NCBI RefSeq assembly: GCF_009857745.1
Contig: NZ_WWEN01000007.1
Location: forward strand, 124,001-188,000
Direction of reading: 5' to 3'
Origin: Thalassovita mangrovi
Lineage (GTDB): Bacteria > Pseudomonadota > Alphaproteobacteria > Rhodobacterales > Rhodobacteraceae
DNA length: 64,000 bases
The position numbers were made by a program, and so were the translations under genes. The first letter of the stretch is position 1. Each line of letters begins with the position of its first letter. Positions 35,788-45,200 of this stretch are shown here, piece after piece. The notes beneath the pieces are model-generated. The model was not told the DNA's origin. It saw nothing but the letters and a program-made list of their open reading frames with translations, and did no database searches.

Positions 35788-38700
35788 TCACGCCACCATC
35801 TGTTCGGCCTTCTTCAGATCGACGCTGACCAGCTGGCTGACGCCCTGTTCCTGCATCGTCACGCCGAACAGCCGGTCCATCCGCGCCATCGTCACCGCGT
35901 GGTGGGTGATGATCAGGAAGCGGGTTTCGGTGCGGCGGCACATTTCGTCCAGCAGGTCGCAGAACCGGGTCACGTTGGCGTCGTCCAACGGCGCGTCGAC
36001 TTCGTCGAGCACGCAGATCGGTGCCGGGTTGGCCAGGAACACGGCGAAAATCAGCGCCATCGCGGTCAGCGTCTGCTCGCCGCCCGAAAGAAGCGATAGG
36101 GTCGACAGTTTCTTGCCCGGCGGCTGGCACATGATTTCCAGCCCCGCGTCGAGCGGATCTTCGCTTTCCACCAGCACCAGGTTGGCCTCGCCGCCGCCGA
36201 ACAGGTGCCGGAATAGCAGGGCGAAGTTGCTGTTGACCTGCTCGAAGGCGGTCAGCAGCCGTTCGCGGCCTTCCTTGTTCAGGCTGGCGATGCCAGACCG
36301 CAGCGCCTTGATCGCCTCTTCCAGGTCGGCCTTTTCGTCGACCAGGCTGCCGTGTTCCTCGCGCACTTCCTTGGCGTCTTCCTCGGCGCGCAGGTTGACC
36401 GCGCCAAGCGCGTCGCGCTGCCGCTTCAGCCGGTTCACATCGGCCTCGACCGCGTCGGCCTCGGGCATGGTGTCGGGATCGACGTCGAGCGATTCCAACA
36501 GCTTGTCGGGCATCGTCTGCTGATCTTCCTCGATCCGCTCCACCGCGTAGGCGACGGTTTCGCGCGCCGCATCGGCACGGGCTTCCGACCGGGCCCGCGC
36601 TTCGCGCGCCTCGCTGGCGGCGCGCTCGGCATCACGCTCGGCCTGTTCGGCGGCGCGCAGCTGGCTTTCGGCCTCGGCCAGCACGTCGCTGGCCTGCCGG
36701 CGGCGCTCCTCGGCCTCTTCGATCGCCTCGCCCAGTTCCTCGCGCTTGATGCGGATTTCCTCGGGCGCTTCGCTTGCCATGCGCAGCTCTTCCTCGGAAT
36801 CGAACTTGCGCTCGGCCAGCTCGGCGCTGCGCTTCTCGGCGGTTTCCAGGCGGTGCTTCCAGCCGCTGATTTCCTTGGTCACCTCCTGGCTGCGGCGCAG
36901 GCGGGCCTCGCCTTCGCGGCGAATCTCGTCATGCGCGGACCGCTTGGTCATCATCGTCAGCCGCGCGGCTTCGACCGTCATCTTGACGTCCTCGACAGCC
37001 GCGCGGGCCTCGTCCAGGTCTTCCAGATCGGCCATGGCGCGTTCGGCTTCCAGCACGCGGGCGCGGGATTCGGTCGCCTCGTCCTCATGCCGCGTCACCG
37101 CCAGGCCCAGCGATTCCAGCTTGGATTCGGCCAGGTTGCGGTCGGCCTCGGCGCGCGACAGTTTGCGGCTGGCCTCGTTCACCAGACGGTCGGCATCGCG
37201 GCGCGCCTGACGCGCGGCCTGATCGGCGCGGGTCAGGTCGGCCAGACGCTGGGTCAGCGCCTCATGCGCCTGCCGCGCCGCATCCGCCCGGGTATTGGCG
37301 CGTTCGCTTTGCTGTTTCAGTTCTTCCAGACGGTTGAGCTGCTGCAGCCGCAACGCCGCCGCCGAGGGCGCGTCCTCGGCCCAGGCGCGGTAGCCGTCCC
37401 ACCGCCACAGATCGCCCTCGACCGAGACCAGACGCTGACCGGGCTTCAGCAGCGGCTGCAACCGCGGCGCATCCTCGGAATCGATCAGCCCGATCTGCGC
37501 CATCCGGCGGGCCAGAACGTCGGGCACCGACACGTGGTTCGACAGCGCGGTGACCCCGGCGGGCAGCGCCTGCGTATCGTCGTAATCGGGCAGTTCGGTC
37601 CAGCCCGAAGGCCCGTCTTCGTCCACCTGCGGCGCGCGCAGGTCGTCGGCCAAGGCGGCGCCGAGCGCCTTTTCGAACCCCATTTCGACCTGCAGCCGGT
37701 CGAGGATCTGACCACCCTCGGCAGTGTCGCGTTCCAACAGCTTGGCCAGCGCCGTCACCTCGGCGCGCAAGGCGTTCAACTCGCCCTCGGCCTCGGAGCG
37801 TTCGGCGCGCACATCGGCTTCGCGTCCTTGCGTTTCGGCGCGGGCGGCTTCGGCGGCCATCAGGGTTTCCTCGGCGTTTTCCACCGTTTCCAGCGCCACC
37901 GCCTCTTCTTCCTGCGCTTCTTCGAACCGTTCCTCGGCCTCGGTCAGCGCCGATTGCGCCGAGGCCACCGCATCGCGGGCCTTGATCGCTTCGGCCTCGG
38001 AGCGTTCCAGCGTCTTGCGGTTGTCGTCCAGCAGGCGCTGCGCCGACTGGTGCCGGGCGGCCAGGCGCGCCACGTCCTCGGTCTGCTGCGACAGGTCGGC
38101 TTCGCGGTCCTGCAACACGCTGGCCGCTTCGCGCGCCGCGTCCGAGGCCGCTTCCAGCCGGTCGTCATGGCCTTCGCTGGCCTTCTTCAGTTCGCGCGCT
38201 TCCCATTCCAACCGTTCGATGGTTTCGCCCGCGTCGCGGTTCAGCCCCGCTTCGCGGTCGATATCCTTGGTTAGCTGCAGGATCCGGTTCTTCAGCGTCT
38301 CGATGGTCTGCAACGCCTGGGATTCCTGATCCTTCAGCGAATCCCGCTGCACTTCCAACCGCTGCAGGATGGCGGCGGCGATCGCTTCTTCCTCGCGCAG
38401 CGGCGGCAGCGCGTCGTCCCGGGTCTGCCGTTCCTTGGCCGCCTGACGGGCCGCCGCTTCGGCCTGCGCCGCGGCGGTGACGCGGGCGCGCAGTTCTTCC
38501 TCGGCCAGCAGGCGGGCCTCGTCGGCTTCGCGCCAGCGGCGGTACAGCAACATGCCCTCGGCCTTGCGCAGCTCCTCTCCGATGGCGCGGTAGCGCGCCG
38601 CCTGCCGTGCCTGCCGGTCCAGCTGCGCCAGCTGATTGGCCAGCTGATCGACCACGTCATCGACCCGCGCCAGGTTCTGTTCGGCGCCCTTCAGTTTCAG

Positions 38701-39243
38701 CTCGGCCTCATGGCGGCGCTGATAGAGACCGGAAATCCCCGCCGCTTCCTCCAGGATACGGCGGCGGTTCTTCGGCTTGGCGTTGATCAGTTCGGAAATC
38801 TGCCCCTGCCGCACCAGCGCCGGCGAATGCGCGCCGGTCGAGGCGTCGGCGAACAGCATCTGCACGTCGCGGGCGCGCACGTCCTTGGTGTTCACCTTAT
38901 AGGCGCTGCCGACGTCGCGGGTGATGCGGCGGACGATTTCCAGCTGGTCGTCGTCGTTGAACCCGGCAGGGGCCAGGCGGTCGGAATTGTCGATGACCAG
39001 GCTGACCTCGGCGAAATTGCGCGCCGGGCGGGTCGAGGCGCCGGCGAAGATCACGTCCTCCATGCCGCCGCCGCGCATCGCCTTGGGGCGGTTTTCGCCC
39101 ATCACCCAACGCAGCGCTTCCAGCAGGTTCGACTTGCCGCAGCCATTGGGACCGACCACGCCGGTCAGACCTTCCTTGATCAGAAGGTCCGTCGGATCGA
39201 CGAAGCTTTTGAAGCCGGTGAGTCTGAGTCGGGTAAAGAGCAA
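35788..39243 (-). CDS. smc: Chromosome partition protein Smc
   Basis: An 1151-residue SMC. The Walker A motif GPNGCGKSN (31-39) is at the N-terminus; about residues 170-500 and 650-1000 are heptad-rich coiled coils (long Ala/Glu/Arg runs) flanking a hinge. The C-terminal ABC signature LSGGEQTLTAMAL is followed by Walker B ICVLDEVDAPLDD. It condenses and orients the chromosome with ScpA/ScpB. A DnaA box lies upstream. Confidence 0.96.
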   Translation of the reverse strand: MLFTRLRLTGFKSFVDPTDLLIKEGLTGVVGPNGCGKSNLLEALRWVMGENRPKAMRGGGMEDVIFAGASTRPARNFAEVSLVIDNSDRLAPAGFNDDDQLEIVRRITRDVGSAYKVNTKDVRARDVQMLFADASTGAHSPALVRQGQISELINAKPKNRRRILEEAAGISGLYQRRHEAELKLKGAEQNLARVDDVVDQLANQLAQLDRQARQAARYRAIGEELRKAEGMLLYRRWREADEARLLAEEELRARVTAAAQAEAAARQAAKERQTRDDALPPLREEEAIAAAILQRLEVQRDSLKDQESQALQTIETLKNRILQLTKDIDREAGLNRDAGETIERLEWEARELKKASEGHDDRLEAASDAAREAASVLQDREADLSQQTEDVARLAARHQSAQRLLDDNRKTLERSEAEAIKARDAVASAQSALTEAEERFEEAQEEEAVALETVENAEETLMAAEAARAETQGREADVRAERSEAEGELNALRAEVTALAKLLERDTAEGGQILDRLQVEMGFEKALGAALADDLRAPQVDEDGPSGWTELPDYDDTQALPAGVTALSNHVSVPDVLARRMAQIGLIDSEDAPRLQPLLKPGQRLVSVEGDLWRWDGYRAWAEDAPSAAALRLQQLNRLEELKQQSERANTRADAARQAHEALTQRLADLTRADQAARQARRDADRLVNEASRKLSRAEADRNLAESKLESLGLAVTRHEDEATESRARVLEAERAMADLEDLDEARAAVEDVKMTVEAARLTMMTKRSAHDEIRREGEARLRRSQEVTKEISGWKHRLETAEKRSAELAERKFDSEEELRMASEAPEEIRIKREELGEAIEEAEERRRQASDVLAEAESQLRAAEQAERDAERAASEAREARARSEARADAARETVAYAVERIEEDQQTMPDKLLESLDVDPDTMPEADAVEADVNRLKRQRDALGAVNLRAEEDAKEVREEHGSLVDEKADLEEAIKALRSGIASLNKEGRERLLTAFEQVNSNFALLFRHLFGGGEANLVLVESEDPLDAGLEIMCQPPGKKLSTLSLLSGGEQTLTAMALIFAVFLANPAPICVLDEVDAPLDDANVTRFCDLLDEMCRRTETRFLIITHHAVTMARMDRLFGVTMQEQGVSQLVSVDLKKAEQMVA

Positions 39244-39341
39244 TGTCTGCCTATCCGCTGATTCCGAAGTGACCTCAATCCTGTGCCCCCGACGGGCGGC
39301 GAGTCAATCAAAACACCCTCTATCTGGCCCAAAGGCGGGAG

Positions 39342-39350
39342 TTATCCACA
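39342..39350. promoter_or_regulatory. Perfect DnaA box upstream of smc
   Basis: TTATCCACA, the consensus high-affinity DnaA box, lies 99 bases upstream of the smc start (minus strand) in an AT-rich patch. A second palindrome, ATATC-AGCC-GATAT, follows at 39362-39375. The region 39244-39463 otherwise has no gene and presumably holds the smc promoter; a nearby 'cctctatctgg' is compatible with it. Confidence 0.5.
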
Positions 39351-39463
39351 AAATATTGCGCATATCAGCCGATATAGGGACGGTGCTTTCGCCGTTTTCC
39401 GCCCCCGGAGCGCCCAAAACGAACTTGACCGGAGATCGGGAAACGGGCGAAATGGCCGCGTAT

Positions 39464-39652
39464 GGTTCCCATTCACAGGTGCAAACCACCCGGGATGAAA
39501 AGGGAATGTGGAACGGGCGACCCAATCCGGGGCCCGCAGCCACAGCCGCCCCCGCGACTGTCAGCGGTGAGCGTTCGTCATAAAAACCACTGGGGCAAAC
39601 CCGGGAAGGGGACGAACGTGAAGACCCGCCAGCCAGGAGACCTGCCATGCGT
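39464..39652 (+). ncRNA. Cobalamin riboswitch controlling the CbiM-like permease
   Basis: Clear class I (RF00174-type) cobalamin riboswitch. It begins GGTTCCC..GGTGC, includes GGATGAAAAGGGAA (39493-39506), the GCCACAGCCGCCCCCGCGACTG block, the invariant CCACTGG (39587-39593), a GGGAAGG arm and the B12 box AGCCAGGAGACCTGCC at 39631-39646. The element precedes a hairpin CCGTC/GACGG (39667-39682) that ends two bases before the GAGGAG Shine-Dalgarno (39685-39690) of the permease gene, so control is probably on translation. High adenosylcobalamin should repress cobalt uptake. Confidence 0.95.
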
Positions 39653-39697
39653 GACATAAACCCAAGCCGTCGGGGATGACGGAAGAGGAGACAGACC

Positions 39698-40378
39698 ATG
39701 CATATTGAACCCGGAATCGTAGCCGGTGCGAAGCTTCTGTTGAGCTATGGCACCGCCGCCGCCGCTGGCACCTATGCCCTGAAACTGGGCTGGGAGGCGC
39801 TGAAGGAACGCGGGCTTGGATCGCTCGCCGCGCGCACCGGCCTTGCCACCGCGGCCGTTTTCACATTTTTCGAAGTCCTGCCGCATTACGCGGTCGGCGT
39901 GTCCGAGGTGCATTTGATCCTCGGTTCGACCCTGTTCCTGCTGTTCGGCGCGGCCCCGGCCGCTTTTGGCCTGGCGCTCGGGCTGCTGTTGCAGGGGCTG
40001 TTCTTCGCGCCCTTCGACCTGCCGCAATACGGCATGAACATGACCACGCTGCTGGTGCCGCTGTTCGCGCTGCAGATGCTGGCCAAGCGGATCATCGCCC
40101 CCGACACCGCCTATGTTGACCTGAAATATTCCCAGGCTCTGGCGCTTTCGACCGCCTATCAGGGCGGCGTGGTGGCCTGGGTCGGGTTCTGGGCCTTCTA
40201 CGGCCAGGGCTTCGGCGCGGAAAACCTGGCCTCGGTCGGGACCTTCGGCGCGGCCTACATGCTGGTCGTGCTGATCGAACCGCTGGCCGACCTGGCCGTA
40301 CTGGCTGGCGCCAAGTCGCTGCGCGGCCTGGCGGCCACCGGGCTGTTCACCCCGCGTCTGGTCAAGGCCGAAGCCTGA
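39698..40378 (+). CDS. cbiM: CbiM-like cobalt/nickel permease (energy-coupling factor type)
   Basis: A 226-residue inner-membrane protein with six to seven hydrophobic segments. It starts MHIEPGIVAGAKLLLSYG, keeping the Met1-His2 metal-binding N-terminus that CbiM/NikM need for Co(II) or Ni(II). The middle has NMTTLLVPLFALQMLAKRII. No CbiN, CbiQ or CbiO genes lie beside it, so it may use a shared ECF module elsewhere or work alone. It is controlled by the preceding B12 riboswitch, and a strong terminator follows it. Confidence 0.85.
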   Translation: MHIEPGIVAGAKLLLSYGTAAAAGTYALKLGWEALKERGLGSLAARTGLATAAVFTFFEVLPHYAVGVSEVHLILGSTLFLLFGAAPAAFGLALGLLLQGLFFAPFDLPQYGMNMTTLLVPLFALQMLAKRIIAPDTAYVDLKYSQALALSTAYQGGVVAWVGFWAFYGQGFGAENLASVGTFGAAYMLVVLIEPLADLAVLAGAKSLRGLAATGLFTPRLVKAEA

Positions 40379-40413
40379 TTTAACCCAGTTTAGGGTCACG
40401 ACCCGATCCCATG

Positions 40414-40441
40414 GACGACCGGCCCCGCCGGTCGTCTTTTT
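40414..40441 (+). terminator. Rho-independent terminator after cbiM
   Basis: Ten-base perfect stem GACGACCGGC / GCCGGTCGTC with a CCC loop, followed by five T. It lies 35 bases after the cbiM stop and 21 before cobW, so cobW expression requires read-through or its own promoter. Confidence 0.9.
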
Positions 40442-40462
40442 CAGGTTTCAAGGAACGACAAA

Positions 40463-41533
40463 ATGCCCGCAAAAATCCCTGCCACCGTGGTGACCGGTTT
40501 CCTCGGCGCCGGCAAGACCACCCTGATCCGCCACATGCTGGCCCATGCCGAGGGCAAGCGGATCGCCCTGATCATCAACGAATTCGGCGATCTTGGCGTC
40601 GATGGCGACATCCTGAAAGGCTGCGGCGACGAGACCTGCAGCGAAGACGATATCATGGAACTGTCCAACGGCTGCATCTGCTGCACCGTGGCCGAGGATT
40701 TCATCCCGACGCTGCAAAAGCTGCTGGACCGCGACCAGGCCCCCGATCACATCGTGATCGAAACCTCGGGCCTTGCCCTGCCGCAACCCTTGGTGCGCGC
40801 CTTCAACTGGCCGGAAATCAGCACAAGGGTGACCGTCGACGGCGTGGTCACCGTGGTCGACGGCAAGGCCGTGGTCGAAGGCCGCTTCGCCCATGACATC
40901 GCCGCGGTGGATGCGCAGCGGAAACTGGACGAAAACCTCGACCACGAAACGCCGCTGTCGGAACTGTTCCACGACCAGGTCAGCTGCGCCGACATGATCG
41001 TGGTGAACAAATCCGACCTGCTGAGCGAGGACGAGGCCGAGACGCTGACCAAGCGGCTGCGCGACGAAAGCCGCGACGGGGTGCAGGTGGTGAAATCCAC
41101 CATGGGCGCCCTGCCGGTGGACGTGCTGCTGGGTCAGGGCGTGGGGGCCGAAAGTGACATGGACGACCGTCACGAAAATCACCATCATCACCATCATGAT
41201 CATGACGATCATGACGAGGATCATGATCACGACCATCACCACCACGATCACGACGATTTCGAAAGCTTCGTGGTCACCCGCGCCGAAATCGCCGATCCCA
41301 AGGGATTTGCCGATCAGGTCGCCGCGATCATCCGCGACCACGACATCCTGCGGCTGAAGGGCTTTGCCGCCGTGCAGGGCAAACCGATGCGGCTGACGCT
41401 GCAGGCGGTGGGCCCACGCGTCGACACCTATTTCGATCAGCCCTTCGGCGCCAACCCGCGTGAAACCCGGCTGGTGGTGATCGGCCAATCGGGCCTCGAC
41501 CGGGCCGCCATCGAAAAGGCGCTGCAGGCATGA
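40463..41533 (+). CDS. cobW: CobW-type GTPase / metal chaperone for cobalamin synthesis
   Basis: A 356-residue G3E GTPase. Walker A GFLGAGKTT at 12-20, the metal-binding CxCC motif at Cys71-Cys74, a TSGLALP switch near 101-107 and NKSDLL at 182-187 identify CobW. Residues 237-262 form a His/Asp-rich loop (16 His) that is an extra metal-binding element like the tail of CbiX here. CobW is thought to deliver Co(II) to the CobN chelatase. The stop overlaps the next gene by four bases. Confidence 0.94.
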   Translation: MPAKIPATVVTGFLGAGKTTLIRHMLAHAEGKRIALIINEFGDLGVDGDILKGCGDETCSEDDIMELSNGCICCTVAEDFIPTLQKLLDRDQAPDHIVIETSGLALPQPLVRAFNWPEISTRVTVDGVVTVVDGKAVVEGRFAHDIAAVDAQRKLDENLDHETPLSELFHDQVSCADMIVVNKSDLLSEDEAETLTKRLRDESRDGVQVVKSTMGALPVDVLLGQGVGAESDMDDRHENHHHHHHDHDDHDEDHDHDHHHHDHDDFESFVVTRAEIADPKGFADQVAAIIRDHDILRLKGFAAVQGKPMRLTLQAVGPRVDTYFDQPFGANPRETRLVVIGQSGLDRAAIEKALQA

Positions 41534-41979
41534 TCATCGTGGAACAGACCGACCCGCATGCGCCGCAGGCGACCGCGCTTCTGCAACAGTCCCACGCTCT
41601 GTTGCAGGAGCTGTTTCCCCCCGAGGACAATTTCTTCCTCTCGATCGACGATCTTTGCGCCCCGAACATCACCTTCTTCACCGCGCGCGAAGGCGGCGCG
41701 ATGCTGGGCACCGGGGCGCTTGCCGTGAAGGATGGCTATGGCGAGGTCAAATCGATGTTCGTCACAGAAGCAGCCCGCGGCAAGGGGGTCGCCGCCGCCC
41801 TGATGCGCCAGATCGAGGACGAGGCGCGCGCCCGTAACCTGCCCTGGCTGAGGCTGGAAACCGGCGATGTTCTGCACACGGCGCACCGGCTGTACGAACG
41901 GCACGGCTTCAGCCGCTGCGGCCGGTTCGGCGATTACCCCGAGGCCGCCAGCAGCGTCTTCATGGAAAAGAAGCTGTGA
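41530..41979 (+). CDS. GNAT-family N-acetyltransferase
   Basis: A 149-residue acetyltransferase. The coenzyme A loop is seen as FVTEAARGKGVAAALMRQIE near residues 77-96 (R/Q-x-x-G-x-G/A), and LYERHGFSRCGRFGDYP near 117 is the usual C-terminal helix-strand. Such enzymes acetylate small amines, antibiotics or protein N-termini. The substrate is unknown. Its ATG overlaps the cobW stop, so it is translated with cobW. Confidence 0.88.
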   Translation: MIIVEQTDPHAPQATALLQQSHALLQELFPPEDNFFLSIDDLCAPNITFFTAREGGAMLGTGALAVKDGYGEVKSMFVTEAARGKGVAAALMRQIEDEARARNLPWLRLETGDVLHTAHRLYERHGFSRCGRFGDYPEAASSVFMEKKL

Positions 41980-41981
41980 GC

Positions 41982-42152
41982 TCAGCCCTTGTCGGTCTGT
42001 TCCGCCTTGCCCTCTGCTGCGGCCTTCTTCATCCGCTCCAGAAGCTTGGCCTTGTCGTTGCGGTCGGGACCGCCCGGGCGCTTGCTGTCGTCATGGCGCG
42101 GCTTGTTCTTGCCGTAGGTGGGTTTGACACCGCCCATCTTGCTGTAATCCAT
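41982..42152 (-). CDS. Small basic conserved hypothetical protein
   Basis: A 56-residue, highly charged protein (MDYSKMGG then many Lys, Asp and Arg residues, ending KLLERMKKAAAEGK). It looks disordered with one amphipathic C-terminal helix. It lies between the convergent GNAT gene and the divergent cobN. Similar short DYSKMG-type proteins are common in Rhodobacteraceae, but no function is known. ATG 42152 is supported by GGGGCGA upstream. Confidence 0.65.
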   Translation of the reverse strand: MDYSKMGGVKPTYGKNKPRHDDSKRPGGPDRNDKAKLLERMKKAAAEGKAEQTDKG

Positions 42153-42223
42153 CGCTCGCCCCTTTCCATTGGCTGCGCGGCTATTGCCGCAACACGACAC
42201 AGAATACAAGCAAAGGTCTTCTG

Positions 42224-45200
42224 ATGCACCTTCTTGCCGCAACGCCCGGGTCGATCGACGACGGAAAGGAACCGGTCGATCTGGGCCAGACGCCCGCCGA
42301 CCTGGTCTTCATCTCGGCCGCCGATACCGAACTGGCCGCGCTGTCTCAGGCACGCCGGGACATGGAAAACGCCCCGTCGCTGCGGCTGGCGAACCTGACC
42401 CATCTGCAACACCCGATGTCGGTCGACCTGCACCTGGACAATTGCGCCACGAAATCGCGCCTGGTGGTGGCGCGCATCCTGGGCGGCGCGGGATACTGGA
42501 AATACGGGTTCGAACAATATGCCGCCCGGCTGGCCGAGGTCGGCGTGCCCTTCATCGCCCTGCCCGGCGATGACAAGCCCGACGCCGATCTGCGCGCCCT
42601 GTCGACCGTCGCGGCGGAGGATTACGATGCCTTGTGGTCCTATCTGGTCGAAGGCGGGCCGGAAAACAGCGTCAACTTCCTCGCCTACTGCCAGTGGATG
42701 CTGGCGGGGCGCGTCGAGGGCCAAACGCCCGAGGCCGCCAAGCCGCTGCTGCGCGCGGGCGTCTACTGGCCCGGTGCGGGCGTGGCCGACTTGTCCGCGG
42801 CACAGGCGGCATGGGCTGACGGCGCGCCGGTGGTGCCGGTGATCTTCTACCGCGCGCTGGTGCAGGGGGCCGGCCTGAACCCGATCAACCGGCTGGTGAA
42901 ATCGCTGCTTGGCCAGGGGCTGAACCCGCTGCCCGTCTTCGTCGCCTCGCTGAAGGATCCGGTGTCGGTCGCCACGCTGGAAACCCTGTTCACCACCGCG
43001 CCGCCTTGCGCGATCCTCAACGCCACCGCCTTCGCCGTGGGCAGCCCTCATGCGGGCGATCAGGCCGCCGCCAATCCGTTCACGATGCCCGCCGCAAATG
43101 ACGCGCCGGTGCTCCAGATCGTGCTGGCCGGATCGACCGAGGAGGCCTGGGAGACGGGACTGAGCGGCCTGTCGGCCCGCGACATCACGATGAACGTGGC
43201 CCTGCCCGAGGTTGACGGAAGGGTGCTGGCCCGCGCGATCAGCTTCAAGGGCGAAGCCTATTTCGACGACGCCACCGAATGCCCGATTGCGACCTATCGC
43301 GCACAGGGCGACCGGATCGATTTCACCGCAAAGCTCGCCGCCAACTGGGCCCGGCTGCGCCATACGCCTGCGTCCGGCCGCAGGGTCGCGCTGGTGCTGG
43401 CGAACTACCCCAACAAGGACGGGCGGCTGGCCAATGGCGTCGGGCTCGATACGCCCGCCGCGACGTTGCATGTGCTGAACCTGCTGCGCGACAACGGTTA
43501 CCGGGTCGAAAACGCCCCCGCAGACAGCGACGCGCTGATGCAGGCGATCATGGCGGGCCCGACCAACTGGCTGACCGACCGGGCCGAGCGGCGTGGCGGG
43601 GTCGAGATGAGCCTTGCCGATTACCAGATCGATTATGGCCAACTGCCGCAGGAATTGCGCGACGCGGTGGAAACACGCTGGGGCCCGCCCGAGGCCGATC
43701 CGTTCTTCACCCCGGGCGAGGTCGATTGCGGCCGCTTCAACCTGTCGATCCTGACCTACGGCAATGCCGTTGTCGGCATCCAGCCCGCGCGCGGTTACAA
43801 CATCGACCCGACCGACACCTACCATTCCCCCGACCTGGTGCCGCCGCATAATTACCTGGCCTTCTATTTCTGGCTGCGCCACCAGTTCAGGGCCGACGCC
43901 ATCGCCCATATGGGCAAGCACGGCAATCTGGAATGGCTGCCCGGCAAGGCGCTGGCGCTGGCGCAGACCTGCTGGCCCGAGGCGGTGTTCGGCCCCACCC
44001 CGCATATCTATCCCTTCATCGTCAACGATCCCGGCGAGGGCACCCAGGCCAAGCGCCGGGCGCAGGCGGTGATCGTCGATCACCTGACCCCGCCTTTGAC
44101 CCGCGCCGAAACCTATGGCGACCTGAAGGACCTCGAAGCGCTGGTGGATGAATATTACGAAGCCGCCGGGGTCGACCCGCGCCGGATCGACCACCTGCGC
44201 CGGGAAATCCTGTCGCTCAGCGCCGCCACCGGTCTGGATCAGGATGTCGGCATGAAGGGCGAGGACGAGGAAACCGATCTGGCCCGCCTCGACTCCTACC
44301 TGTGCGAACTGAAGGAGGCGCAGATCAGGGACGGGCTGCATGTGTTCGGCCAATCGCCCGAGGGCCGGTTGCGGCGCGACCTCGCCATCGCGCTGGCGCG
44401 GGTGCCGCGCGGCGAAGGACGGGGCGAGGACGCCTCGCTGATCCGGGCGCTGGCGGATGATCTGGGGCTCGGCTTCGACCCGCTCGATTGCGATATGGCT
44501 GAAGCTTGGGACGGCCCCAAGCCGCAGGTCTTGCAAGAGCTCAGCAGCGATCCCTGGCGCAGCGCTGGCGACACGGTGGAGCGGCTGGAACTGCTGGCGA
44601 TCCGTGCACTGGAAAGCGAAACGGCCCGGACAGGACCGGCGAGCGCCACCGTGTTGGATCATATCCGCGACCGTCTACTGCCCACCATCGACGCCTGCGG
44701 CTCCGATGAGGGGGCCGGTTTCCTGACCGCGCTCGATGGCCGCTTCCTCGTCCCCGGGCCGTCCGGCGCGCCGACGCGCGGGCGGCTCGACACCTTGCCG
44801 ACGGGGCGTAATTTCTTCAGCGTCGACAGCCGCGCGGTGCCCACCCCCACCGCCTGGGCTCTGGGATGGAAATCGGCCAACCTGCTCATTGAAAAACACC
44901 TGCAAACCCACGGCGACTGGCCGCGCGCGATGCTGCTGACCGCCTGGGGCACCGCCAACATGCGCACCGGCGGCGATGACATCGCCCAAGCCCTGGCGCT
45001 GATGGGGGTGAAGCCGAAATGGGACAGCGCCAACCGCCGCGTCACCGGGTTCGACATCCTGCCCGCCGGGGTGCTGGGGCGGCCGCGCGTCGACGTCACC
45101 CTGCGCATTTCCGGCTTCTTCCGCGATGCCTTCCCACAGCTGATCGCGCTGGTGGACAGCGCCGCGCGGGCGGTGATGGCGCTGGATGAACCCGAAGATC

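Noticed and set aside
38730-39261. Small plus-strand gene in the smc N-terminal region
   Set aside because: It falls fully within the conserved ATPase domain of smc and has no ribosome-binding site or domain.
42029-44662. 877-codon minus-strand frame opposite cobN
   Set aside because: Antisense to conserved CobN blocks; no recognisable domain.
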